Source: Bacillota bacterium (GTDB taxonomy: Bacteria > Bacillota > Bacilli > Paenibacillales > Paenibacillaceae). Taken from it: DNA of 26,020 nucleotides. The position numbers and the translations under genes were made by a program. The notes under the pieces were generated by a model. That model saw only the letters and a program-made list of their open reading frames with translations, was not told the origin of the DNA and did not search any database. Shown in pieces: positions 1-6,689 of this stretch (positions are counted from its first letter, which is position 1; every line of letters begins with the position of its first letter). The stretch spans positions 1-26,020 of the forward strand of contig JAEZZE010000026.1 of assembly GCA_023418755.1 (NCBI GenBank), in the 5' to 3' direction.

Positions 1-501
1 ATATATAAAGATATCGAAAATATCGGAAAAATATTTGACGTTAAAGAGCAGGCAGACCGCTTCACCAAAGAGCTGAAGGACAAGCAAGCTTCTATTTCTT
101 CCAAATTGGAAAGTATCAAAGATCACAAAACGTTCGCCTACTTGCACACTAACGATCCGCAAGAATTGTATGTATACCCGGCCAGCGACGAGTCCTTTTT
201 CAACGACGCTTTCGGCATGATCAAGTTGGATAATGTATTTGTGAACGAAAAAGGAGAGGTCAGCGTCGAAACGCTGATCGCTCAAGATCCGGATATTCTA
301 ATCTTACCCAAATGGGACGATACGGATCTGGACAAAGTAAGAGAAGAAATCTATGTCAATCCGAAGCTATCCAGTATGAAAGCCATTAAGAATAAGCAAA
401 TTTTTATTGTAGATTATAACTATTTGTTCGGATACAGCTACAATACGATTGATGGAATGGAGCAATTGGCCAAGGAAATCTACCCCGCGTTGTTTGAATA
501 A
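1..501 (+). CDS. iron-siderophore ABC transporter substrate-binding protein, C-terminal part (5' truncated by window edge)
   Basis: The frame is open from the first base to the TAA at 499-501, giving 166 residues with no start in view, so the gene begins outside the window. The sequence has the C-terminal lobe pattern of siderophore-binding (FatB/YclQ/FhuD-like) proteins: an acidic, Lys-rich helix, a beta strand FAYLHT, the segment GMIKLDNVFV, then SVETLIAQDPDILILPKWDD (the usual 'DPDIIL' segment), and an end in GMEQLAKEIYPALF. The full protein would be an extracytoplasmic lipoprotein delivering Fe-siderophore to an ABC permease; signal peptide and lipobox are not visible. The DNA is much AT-richer than downstream: my hand count gives 69 G/C in the first 180 bases. 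The family is fairly sure; the ligand is unknown. Confidence 0.75.
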   Translation: MYKDIENIGKIFDVKEQADRFTKELKDKQASISSKLESIKDHKTFAYLHTNDPQELYVYPASDESFFNDAFGMIKLDNVFVNEKGEVSVETLIAQDPDILILPKWDDTDLDKVREEIYVNPKLSSMKAIKNKQIFIVDYNYLFGYSYNTIDGMEQLAKEIYPALFE

Positions 502-736
502 ATTTCAAGAGGCTGTCCCATAAGCCGAGGCAACCTAAATGATCGCAAAAAGAAATTCCATGGATAATAATGTAAAAACGGGAATCACCCCTAGCATACT
601 CCAAGATCATGCGCTTCGTAGCGAGTCATTTTTAAACTTTCCTTTGTCGTTCTTGGCTGCATGATTTCGTGGAATCGAAACGTTCGATTCCGTTGCCCCT
701 CGGACGGGACGCATGCTCGAACGAAAAAACCAAACA
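502..736. other. gene-free AT-rich spacer with an orphan transposon-like end
   Basis: No convincing gene is seen here. At 509-524 the sequence GAGGCTGTCCCATAAG shares 13 consecutive bases (GCTGTCCCATAAG) with the left end of the MITE at 2658. The interior that follows does not resemble that MITE, and no matching right end was found before the erm promoter. It may be a degenerate relic of a related insertion sequence or MITE. Confidence 0.4.
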
Positions 737-766
737 TTGTAAACGGGGGGAATCCTGTGTTACAAT
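737..766 (+). promoter_or_regulatory. sigma-A promoter of the erm leader transcript
   Basis: A -35 TTGTAA at 737-742 and a -10 TACAAT at 761-766 are separated by 18 bp. Transcription would start near 773, just before the leader peptide ribosome-binding site at 785-790. Confidence 0.65.
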
Positions 767-800
767 AGCTTCAATTCGAGGAACGGAGGGTTGTCCTACA

Positions 801-851
801 ATGGGTGTTATTTATTTCGTCAGATTGCGTTTTGTCACTTTGTGCCACTAA
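801..851 (+). CDS. macrolide-sensing Erm leader peptide (16 aa)
   Basis: The peptide is MGVIYFVRLRFVTLCH. It starts at ATG 801, ten bases after a GGAGGG site (785-790), and ends at TAA 849-851. It contains the block RLRFxTL found in the ErmD/ErmK leader (known sequence MTHSMRLRFPTLNQ). In that family the ribosome, with macrolide or ketolide in the exit tunnel, arrests at the Arg-Leu-Arg (+x+) motif and so switches on the downstream methyltransferase. Here the equivalent arrest would have Leu9 in the P site and Arg10 in the A site. Two intrinsic terminators and an erm gene follow directly. The first seven residues differ from ErmDL. Position, promoter, RBS and motif all agree; drug-dependent stalling itself is inferred. 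Confidence 0.82.
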   Translation: MGVIYFVRLRFVTLCH

Positions 852-942
852 TTAAATAGTGAACAGAGGCTCTGCCTGCGTGCGGAGCAAAACGGAATCG
901 GACTGCCCATTTTAGGATATCCAGCTGCATAGATGGATCATG

Positions 943-970
943 AGGGGACAGCGCGTCTGTCTCTTTTTTT
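943..970 (+). terminator. first transcriptional attenuator of erm
   Basis: GACAG (947-951) pairs with CTGTC (957-961) around a 5-nt loop. The stem extends outward with G-U and A-U pairs to 943/965 and runs into a T tract (964-970). It lies 92 nt after the leader stop codon. A separate hairpin at 869-888 (GCTCTGC with GCGGAGC) lies just after the leader and is the likely partner in alternative folding when the leader ribosome stalls. Confidence 0.72.
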
Positions 971-1096
971 GCGTTCTCGAGAAGAGGCGTTTATTCGTCT
1001 GTGCAATTGAATCCGGCCAACTATCGTCCTTGTCGATTCAAGGATCATGGTTTATTCGAATGCGCGCAAGAGCTCTTCCCTGATCCCGTTGTTCCG

Positions 1097-1123
1097 CCGC
1101 AGGCATGCGCCTGCGGTTTTTTT
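1097..1123 (+). terminator. second transcriptional attenuator of erm
   Basis: A perfect 8-bp stem CCGCAGGC (1097-1104) / GCCTGCGG (1109-1116) with a 4-nt loop is followed by seven T (1117-1123). It ends 30 nt before the erm start codon and no gene ends just before it, so it can only act as an attenuator of erm. Two tandem terminators between leader and methyltransferase is the arrangement described for ermK of Bacillus licheniformis. Confidence 0.82.
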
Positions 1124-1153
1124 GTCATTCAACCACCAGGGAGGAATCTATCC

Positions 1154-1990
1154 ATGCGCAGACACAATAAGAAGCATCGGGCGATAAGAAAATGCAAATC
1201 GGGCCCCAATTTCACGGGTCAGCATCTGCTGCACAATCCGAAAACGATCATACGGCTTATCGAGGCGGCGGGCCTTCGGCCGACCGATACCGTTCTTGAG
1301 ATCGGCGCCGGCAAGGGAGTTCTCACCTTCCCGACTGCCGAGAAAGCCGGTAAAGTATTGGCGGTAGAAATAGACGCGGATTTCGCCAGAGACCTGCGCG
1401 CGAAAGCGAAGCCGTATCCCCGAATCACGGTGATCCAAGGCGATATCAGGGAGGTGCGGCTGCCTGCCGGGCCGTTTACCGTAGTGGCGAACATTCCGTT
1501 TGCCATCACGACGGCCATCCTTGACAAGCTGCTGGGGAGCGAGGGAAGAGCTTTTCAAAGAGGTGCCTTTATTTTGGAGCATGGGGCGGCCCGAAGGTTC
1601 ACGCAAACCTCAACGTTGGACCCGCGTCTGTTGATGTGGAGGATGAATTTCGATTTCGAAATGAGAACGGCGGTGCCTCGAACGCATTTTGCCCCGCCTC
1701 CGCGAGTCGATGCGGCGATCGTACGGATTGCCCGCAGACCTTGTCCGCGGATATCCGTTAAAGAGGGAAAGAGATTCATCGCATTCGCGGCATACGCTTT
1801 AAGCGAACCGAGGGTAGCGGCGGCGGAGGCGTTTAAGGGGATTTTTACTCCGGCTCAGTTGAGTACGGCTTTCAAAAACGCGAAGGTAGTTCGGGAGCAG
1901 GCCATAGCCTCGTTATCGCTGGACCAGTGGGCGTCGCTCTTTCATGCGATGCTTCGGCATGCGGCGCCTTACCGTTGGCCGAAAGGGTAG
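1154..1990 (+). CDS. erm: 23S rRNA (adenine-N6)-dimethyltransferase, Erm family (macrolide-lincosamide-streptogramin B resistance)
   Basis: The 278-residue protein methylates the exocyclic amine of A2058 (E. coli numbering) of 23S rRNA, blocking macrolide, lincosamide and streptogramin B binding. Motifs seen: N-terminal NFTGQHLLHN (19-28, binds SAM), motif I EIGAGKGVL (49-57), acidic E72 ending a beta strand, D97 in QGDI, and motif IV NIPF (113-116), which places the target adenine. The basic C-terminal lobe includes PPPRVDAAIVRI. Length matches ErmD-type enzymes. The start at ATG 1154 is chosen because GGGAGG lies about ten bases upstream (1139-1144). The frame stays open further upstream but crosses the attenuator there. 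NIPF and the QHLL block separate it from KsgA, which is longer and housekeeping. Expression is probably drug-inducible through the leader and terminators upstream. Confidence 0.9.
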   Translation: MRRHNKKHRAIRKCKSGPNFTGQHLLHNPKTIIRLIEAAGLRPTDTVLEIGAGKGVLTFPTAEKAGKVLAVEIDADFARDLRAKAKPYPRITVIQGDIREVRLPAGPFTVVANIPFAITTAILDKLLGSEGRAFQRGAFILEHGAARRFTQTSTLDPRLLMWRMNFDFEMRTAVPRTHFAPPPRVDAAIVRIARRPCPRISVKEGKRFIAFAAYALSEPRVAAAEAFKGIFTPAQLSTAFKNAKVVREQAIASLSLDQWASLFHAMLRHAAPYRWPKG

Positions 1991-2153
1991 ATCACCCGCC
2001 TTCGCTGCCCATCGTTCAGGGGCGAGGTCTGCCGGTTGAACGGCGGGGTTCAAATTACGGTCATGAACAATCGCTTTTCCTTGCCCGAGAGAACGGGTAT
2101 AGTTGTTTTATCGCGAGCGAGCATGACGAAAATCGCAATGGAGGCTGGCATAG

Positions 2154-2657
2154 ATGGCAATGGAGATCGAGAGAAAGTTTCTTCTGACGGAGTTTCCCGA
2201 TTCATGGGTGCGGGAGGGAGTAATTGTCCCGATTAAGGAGCAGAGAATCGAGCAAACCTATCTCGCCATGGACGACACCCAGGAGCTGAGAGTCCGGAAG
2301 ATCAAGGATCTGGCCTCCGGAGAGCTGGAATTCACCCATACGTTCAAGAAGGGCAACGGCCTCGTGCGCGAGGAGATCGAATACTCCATCTCGGCAAGCC
2401 TGTACGAGCAGCTTATTCGGGCATCCGGGGCGATCCCGTTGACGAAGGTCAGAATGACGGCCGATTGGGCCGGCACGACCGTCGAGATCGATACGTACGA
2501 TCAACTCGAGCTCAGGGTGCTGGAGATCGAGTTCGGGTCGGAGGAGGCCGCGACGAATTTCCAGGCGCCGGATTGGTTCGGTCCCGACATCAGCTCGGCG
2601 AAGCAGTACAGCAACAAGACGGTGTGGAAAAAGCTGCAGGAGGGACGCGGGAGATAA
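2154..2657 (+). CDS. CYTH domain protein (triphosphate tunnel phosphohydrolase family)
   Basis: The protein has 167 residues. The N-terminal MAMEIERKFLL carries the ExExK signature of CYTH/triphosphate tunnel enzymes (E4, E6, K8). It is followed by alternating charged beta strands typical of the tunnel, for example ELRVRKI, GELEFTHTFKKGNG, REEIEYSI, TVEIDTY and LRVLEIEFG, and ends in SNKTVWKKL. Such proteins bind triphosphates with divalent metal; members act as inorganic triphosphatases, thiamine triphosphatases or class IV adenylate cyclases, and the substrate here cannot be read from sequence. ATG 2154 is chosen over the in-frame ATG 2160 because GGAGG at 2140-2144 is at the right distance. 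It follows erm with a 163-nt gap; no functional link is evident. A MITE starts at the base after its stop codon. Confidence 0.85.
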   Translation: MAMEIERKFLLTEFPDSWVREGVIVPIKEQRIEQTYLAMDDTQELRVRKIKDLASGELEFTHTFKKGNGLVREEIEYSISASLYEQLIRASGAIPLTKVRMTADWAGTTVEIDTYDQLELRVLEIEFGSEEAATNFQAPDWFGPDISSAKQYSNKTVWKKLQEGRGR

Positions 2658-2866
2658 GGGAGCTGTCCCATAAGTAGGGACGTACAAGATTATCGATGAA
2701 AAAAGCGGGCATCTATCTCCGGAGACTGCCTCATACGGTCCTGAAATTTACATTGCAACGGGTTTACCATTTCCCATTTCGTATGGCATCGGAAGGAGAT
2801 AGATGCCCATGACCATTCATCCATCGATAATTTTTAGTACGACTCTTTTACTTAGGGGACAGCCCC
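2658..2866. repeat. palindromic MITE, copy 1
   Basis: The element is about 209 bp with terminal inverted repeats: left GGGAGCTGTCCCATAAG (2658-2674) and right CTTAGGGGACAGCCCC (2851-2866). Internal inverted repeats continue the palindrome, for example GGGCATCTATCTCC (2707-2720) with GGAGATAGATGCCC (2795-2808), and ATTATCGATG with CATCGATAAT. The whole element could fold into one long imperfect hairpin. It has no coding capacity and no obvious target duplication. A diverged copy lies at 8120-8335. It sits between the convergent CYTH and MFS genes and could serve as their terminator. Confidence 0.8.
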
Positions 2867-2884
2867 TTCGGAACAGTCGCGGAT

Positions 2885-4105
2885 TTACGCTTGGGAAGCG
2901 GGATCGGCGACCTGCAGTTTTCTGAAGCCGGCCATGAGCAGAGCGCCGGTCAGCACGGTTGCTGCCCCAGCCCAGAAAAACCACGTTTGAATGCCGTACT
3001 TATCGACGAGCGGACCGGCCAGCAGCAAGCCGACCGGGGAAGCGAGCAGCATGACGCTGGTAACGAGCGAGATGACTCTTCCGAGCATTTCCGGCGCGTA
3101 CGATTTTTGGATCATCGCCATATACGGACCGTTAAAGAACGGGGAAGCCGCCCCCATGACAAACGATAGAATCGCGAAGACGGCGAAGGCGCCGGGTCCG
3201 ATCAGGCCGCTGACCAAGCAGGCGAAGCCGATAACGATCAGGCTCAAGCAAATATACGTAATATCCTTCCACTTGGAAGCCGCAACCGCCAGCAACAAAC
3301 CGCCGAGAATCATCCCGACGCTGAACACCGCTTCGACGAGGCTTGCGCTGTACCCGCCTCGTTCGAAGTAGGACAGCGTCATGAACGGAAACAGCGTAGC
3401 CAGCGGCATGAACGCGATGCTGAAGACCGCGGTGGCGACGGTAACGATGACGACGGGCCGCACTTGCACGAAAGCCTTCCAGCCCAGCTTGAACTCGTTA
3501 AGAAAATGCGGAGCCTGCTGCAGGGCGGGCTTGGGTTGACGAATGGGAATGAGCAACAGCATGACGTTCGCGATGAGCGCGCCCGCAACATCCAGGAACA
3601 GAACGAGACCGAGGGATGTCGCCGTATAGACGGCGATTCCGAGCGCCGGACCGATGACGGTCGAGACCGAGAACACCATCTGATGCCAGCCTGCGACCCG
3701 CGTGAGCTGGTCCTCGGGAGCTAGCAGCGGTATGGCCGCCTGCAGGGCGGGAGCATGAAATGCGGAAGCGACGGAGCGCACCAGCAAAATCAAATAGACG
3801 AATTCAAGGCTGGGATCTCCGAAATAATAGTACAAGCCCAGAACGAGGCTGAACAAGGCAATCGAGCCGTCGGCCGCGATCATCGTGATCTTGCGGTTCC
3901 ATCTGTCCAGCCACACGCCGATGAAAGGGCCGAGGAGAGCTTGCGGCAGAAATCCGATCAATCCGGCCAGGGTCAATACGACGGCCGATTGCGTCGTTGC
4001 GGTCAAATGCCAGATGATCGAGAACTGCACCATCGAGCTCGTCAAAATAGAGAAGATCTGTCCGGTGAACAGAATCGCGAAAGTTTTTTTCCAATGGGTC
4101 GACAC
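2885..4105 (-). CDS. MFS efflux transporter, Mef (macrolide efflux)-like
   Basis: The protein has 406 residues and about 12 hydrophobic segments, as in drug:H+ antiporters of the major facilitator superfamily. The N-terminal half resembles MefA in order and wording: W-K-K near the start, GQ..S..TS, GFLPQALLGPFIGVWLDR (loop 2-3 motif A), IMI-type AADG, LLVRSVASAFHAPALQAAIPLLAPEDQLTRVAG, and late PEMLGRVISL. Mef proteins export 14- and 15-membered macrolides. The start is GTG 4105; the only nearby ATG is in another frame, and GAAGGGA lies about a dozen bases upstream. A leader peptide identical in type to the mefA and ermD leaders lies 104 nt upstream and independently points to macrolide control. 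The substrate is inferred; the MFS assignment is certain. Confidence 0.82.
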   Translation of the reverse strand: MSTHWKKTFAILFTGQIFSILTSSMVQFSIIWHLTATTQSAVVLTLAGLIGFLPQALLGPFIGVWLDRWNRKITMIAADGSIALFSLVLGLYYYFGDPSLEFVYLILLVRSVASAFHAPALQAAIPLLAPEDQLTRVAGWHQMVFSVSTVIGPALGIAVYTATSLGLVLFLDVAGALIANVMLLLIPIRQPKPALQQAPHFLNEFKLGWKAFVQVRPVVIVTVATAVFSIAFMPLATLFPFMTLSYFERGGYSASLVEAVFSVGMILGGLLLAVAASKWKDITYICLSLIVIGFACLVSGLIGPGAFAVFAILSFVMGAASPFFNGPYMAMIQKSYAPEMLGRVISLVTSVMLLASPVGLLLAGPLVDKYGIQTWFFWAGAATVLTGALLMAGFRKLQVADPASQA

Positions 4106-4208
4106 AGAGAACCATCCCTTCGTTGATCAAGCATGCCGAAATGAAACGCAAATAAACCCATGCCGTCTTCCCGAAAAAAAACGGCCGAGCTGCGGGTTCA
4201 TTCTTGCA

Positions 4209-4235
4209 TTATCTTAAACGGATGGAATGGGTCAA
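4209..4235 (-). CDS. macrolide-sensing leader peptide of the Mef-like transporter (8 aa)
   Basis: On the minus strand a TTG start at 4235 gives MTHSIRLR and then TAA. A strong GGGGAGG site (4244-4250) stands 8 nt upstream, so the TTG is a credible start. The known mefA leader is MTASMRLR and the ErmD leader begins MTHSMRLR, so this peptide matches the first eight ErmD residues at seven positions, with the RLR arrest motif at the same codons (Leu7, Arg8). Downstream on the transcript is a run of eight U (4174-4181) preceded by only a weak 3-bp G/C hairpin, so attenuation is likely but the terminator is not clear by eye. It is too short for ordinary gene callers. Confidence 0.82.
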   Translation of the reverse strand: MTHSIRLR

Positions 4236-4263
4236 GTCCGACACCTCCCCGAAATCTATTGCC

Positions 4264-4292
4264 AGTGTAGCAAGGGCTGCCCGACAATGCAA
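4264..4292 (-). promoter_or_regulatory. promoter of the Mef-like leader/transporter transcript
   Basis: Read on the minus strand, TTGCAT (4292-4287) and TACACT (4269-4264) are separated by exactly 17 bp. Transcription would start near 4257, a few bases ahead of the leader ribosome-binding site at 4250-4244. Confidence 0.6.
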
Positions 4293-4358
4293 TAGGGCTT
4301 TGGCGTTCCGTTCGCGCTCGCGTCGACAGAGAGTTCCGAAGCCCGCCCCCTCGGGAAA

Positions 4359-4387
4359 TTTACAAAAAAGGAGAATTATTGTATGAA
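4359..4387 (+). promoter_or_regulatory. possible promoter of the YcaQ-like gene
   Basis: TTTACA (4359-4364) and TATGAA (4382-4387) are 17 bp apart, about 90 nt before the TTG start at 4482. It is transcribed divergently from the Mef-like leader promoter about 70 bp away. Confidence 0.35.
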
Positions 4388-4481
4388 TTAGAATAGTTGA
4401 AAGAGCGATCATTTCGGGACGGGCCGGAATGGCGCCAAACGCGAAGCCCGGCAACAAGGGCAGAGACGGGAGCGAACCGAA

Positions 4482-5699
4482 TTGAAGGCAAATGCGGAGG
4501 GAATTGCGATCTCGGTATCCAAGCATCAGGCGAGAAAGTTTTTGCTGCTGTACCACGGACTGAGCGGAGAATTCGAGTTTCGGGGCAAGGAAGGCATTCT
4601 TGCGTACATTAAGCGCGTCGGTTGCATTCAGTACGATCCCCTCAACGTCGTTGGCATCAATCCGGAGCTGGTGCTTCGCTCCAAAGTCGAGGACTTCGAG
4701 CCCGCGATGCTCTCGGAGCTTCTGTACGAGGAGCGCCGGCTGGTCGATTACTGGGACAAGTGCATGTCGATTCTGCCCGTCGAAGACTGGCCGTATTTAT
4801 CGCGCTTGCGGGAACATTACGGAGCATGGTGCAGGAACAATGAGGCGGTCGCCGAACGCGTGAGGAACGAAATCGAGGGAAGAGGTCCTTTATGCTCCGG
4901 CGATTTGGACGACGACGAGAAGGTGGACTGGGCATGGGGGCCGACCAGGCTGTCCCGCGCCGCGCTGGAAGCCATGTATCACGCCGGACGGCTCGGCATT
5001 CACCATAAATCGCATACCCGCAAGTATTACGACCTGGCGGAGCGTCTGATTCCGGAACGTTACACGGCTGCCGGGGATCCGTTCGAGACGGACGAAGCTT
5101 ATTATGCGTGGTTCGTGCTGAGGCGCATCGGCAGCGTCGGGCTAATGTGGAACAGGCCGAGCGACGCCTGGATCGGCATTCGCGGATTAAAAAGCCGGGA
5201 GCGGAGCGAGGCGTTCGCGACGCTTGTCCGGGAAGGCCGAATCGTCCCCGTCGAGGTGGAAGGGATGCAGCATGCGCTTTACATGCGCAACGAGGACATG
5301 CCCATCCTGGAGCGGGCGATCGCGGACGATCGTCCGAACGAGCGGGCAAGCGTGCTCGCTCCGCTGGACAACCTCATGTGGGACAGGCATTTGATTCGCG
5401 AGCTGTTCGAATTCGAATACCGCTGGGAAGTGTACAAGCCTGCGGCCGAGCGGAAGTACGGGTATTACGTGCTGCCCGTCGTTTACGGCGACCGGATCGT
5501 CGCCCGGTTCGATCCGGTCAAGCACCGGAAAGGCGCTCCGTTGGCTTATCATAATTGGTGGTGGGAGGACGGCATAGACAAGGAAGACGCGCGAATGGCC
5601 GAGGGGCTCGCGGAGGGGCTCGAACGGTTTGCCAGACAGCTCGGCACGTCCTACAGGATGCCGCGAAAATCGAAGAAGCGCGGAGAAGATGCGGAATGA
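4482..5699 (+). CDS. YcaQ/AlkX-family DNA glycosylase (HTH_42 winged-helix protein)
   Basis: The protein has 405 residues. Family features: N-terminal SKHQARKFLLLYHGL helix, then GCIQYDPLNVV. Q50-Y51-D52 is the catalytic Q-aromatic-D motif of YcaQ/AlkX (AlkZ has QxQ). Later come LVDYWDKCMSILPVEDWP, the winged-helix part with GPLCSGDL and LSRAALEAMYHAGRLG, and the C-terminal APLDNLMWDRHLIRELFEFEYRWEVY block followed by YGYYVLPVVYGDRIVARFD. Members excise alkylated or crosslinked bases and unhook interstrand crosslinks; AlkZ relatives protect producers of DNA-alkylating antibiotics. Cytoplasmic. The start is TTG 4482, with GGGAG about a dozen bases upstream; no ATG fits. The family is sure; the lesion specificity is inferred from the QYD motif. 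Confidence 0.88.
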   Translation: MKANAEGIAISVSKHQARKFLLLYHGLSGEFEFRGKEGILAYIKRVGCIQYDPLNVVGINPELVLRSKVEDFEPAMLSELLYEERRLVDYWDKCMSILPVEDWPYLSRLREHYGAWCRNNEAVAERVRNEIEGRGPLCSGDLDDDEKVDWAWGPTRLSRAALEAMYHAGRLGIHHKSHTRKYYDLAERLIPERYTAAGDPFETDEAYYAWFVLRRIGSVGLMWNRPSDAWIGIRGLKSRERSEAFATLVREGRIVPVEVEGMQHALYMRNEDMPILERAIADDRPNERASVLAPLDNLMWDRHLIRELFEFEYRWEVYKPAAERKYGYYVLPVVYGDRIVARFDPVKHRKGAPLAYHNWWWEDGIDKEDARMAEGLAEGLERFARQLGTSYRMPRKSKKRGEDAE

Positions 5700-5778
5700 A
5701 CGATCAGTCGGGAGCGGGATCGAGGGAGCGGCCGATGCGGCATTTGAAGACCAGGTCCTAAATCCGGAAGCTAGCGGC

Positions 5779-5803
5779 TGCCGGCCGGATCGGAGAGCCG
5801 GCA
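5779..5803. terminator. weak hairpin between convergent genes
   Basis: TGCCGGC (5779-5785) pairs perfectly with GCCGGCA (5797-5803), between the ends of the ycaQ-like and terC-like genes. No T run follows on either strand, so termination is uncertain. Confidence 0.3.
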
Positions 5804-5844
5804 ACCTGCTTCGCGGAAGTCGTTCGCGCCGCCGGCCCGAGGCC

Positions 5845-6627
5845 TCAGGCCGCGCTGGCGGACTCCTTGTCCTTGTTCTTCTTGCCGGACAGGAACCAGC
5901 CGCTCAGGGCGATAATCAGCAGCACGGCGTAAAAGGTCAGCTTCCAGCCCGTCGATTCCGCGAACTCGTGAGGAATGACGTGCAGAGACGGATGGGCGAG
6001 CGTATGAACCGCCAGCTTGACGCCGACCCATCCGACGATGACGAAGGCGGCGATTTCCAGCGACGGCCGGCTTTCCAGCAGCTTGACGAACAAATTGGCG
6101 GCGAATCGCATGATTAGCAGTCCGAGGAAGCCGCCCAGGAAAATCACGATAAAATGTCCGCCGTCCATTCCGCCGATTCTCGGCAAGGACGTCGTCGGCA
6201 ACGCGACGGCCAGGGCGACCGCCGCCAGAATCGAATCGATGGCGAAGGCGATATCCGCCACTTCGACCTTGAGCACCGTCATCCAGAAACCGGACGCCTT
6301 CTTTTCCGTTTTTTCCGAAGCTTCTTTTTCTCCCTTTTTCACGATGACCTTACGGAAAATATGGTTCGCCGCAATGAATAGAAGATACATGGCTCCGATT
6401 GCCTGCACCTGCCACACATCCACCAGGAACGAAATCGCGAACAGAGAAGCGAAGCGAAACACGAATGCCCCGGCCAGACCGTAGAAGAGCGCCTTTTTCC
6501 GCTCGTTCTCGGGCAAATGTTTGACCATAATGGCCAGCACGAGCGCATTGTCCGCGGCCAGCAGCCCCTCCAGCGCGATTAATACGAGCAACACCCATCC
6601 ATACTCCAGCAGCAATCCGAAATCCAT
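5845..6627 (-). CDS. TerC-family integral membrane protein (YkoY-like), probable Mn2+ exporter
   Basis: The 260-residue protein has about seven hydrophobic segments. The first carries the TerC signature ALEGLLAADNALVLAIM (E20, D26, N27); a second acidic membrane motif is VEVADIAFAIDS. A charged loop rich in Lys and Glu separates the two halves, and the C-terminus is a Lys-rich cytoplasmic tail. TerC proteins of the Bacillus YceF/YkoY type help export manganese or load it onto secreted metalloenzymes. The start is ATG 6627, with AAGGGGGA a few bases upstream; the frame stays open further but enters the riboswitch leader. The Mn2+ riboswitch directly upstream strongly supports a manganese role. 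It converges on the ycaQ-like gene. Confidence 0.88.
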   Translation of the reverse strand: MDFGLLLEYGWVLLVLIALEGLLAADNALVLAIMVKHLPENERKKALFYGLAGAFVFRFASLFAISFLVDVWQVQAIGAMYLLFIAANHIFRKVIVKKGEKEASEKTEKKASGFWMTVLKVEVADIAFAIDSILAAVALAVALPTTSLPRIGGMDGGHFIVIFLGGFLGLLIMRFAANLFVKLLESRPSLEIAAFVIVGWVGVKLAVHTLAHPSLHVIPHEFAESTGWKLTFYAVLLIIALSGWFLSGKKNKDKESASAA

Positions 6628-6689
6628 TTGTCCAGTCCCCCTTGAACGAAGAAGTGAGATGAGCCTGCCACGTATTCTTCCCAAAGAAC

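Noticed and set aside
1001..1153. N-terminal extension of Erm
   Set aside because: The upstream frame runs through the second attenuator and has no SD. ATG 1154 has GGGAGG and gives the family length.
1154..1990. KsgA/RsmA 16S rRNA dimethyltransferase
   Set aside because: The Erm-type N-terminus (NFTGQHLLHN), the NIPF motif and the leader/attenuator control region favour Erm; KsgA is constitutive and lacks such a leader.
4379..4396. Tiny plus-strand ORF MYELE (TTG start) after AGGAG, before the YcaQ-like gene
   Set aside because: It overlaps the proposed -10 of that gene and lies upstream of the expected transcription start, so it is unlikely to be translated as a leader.
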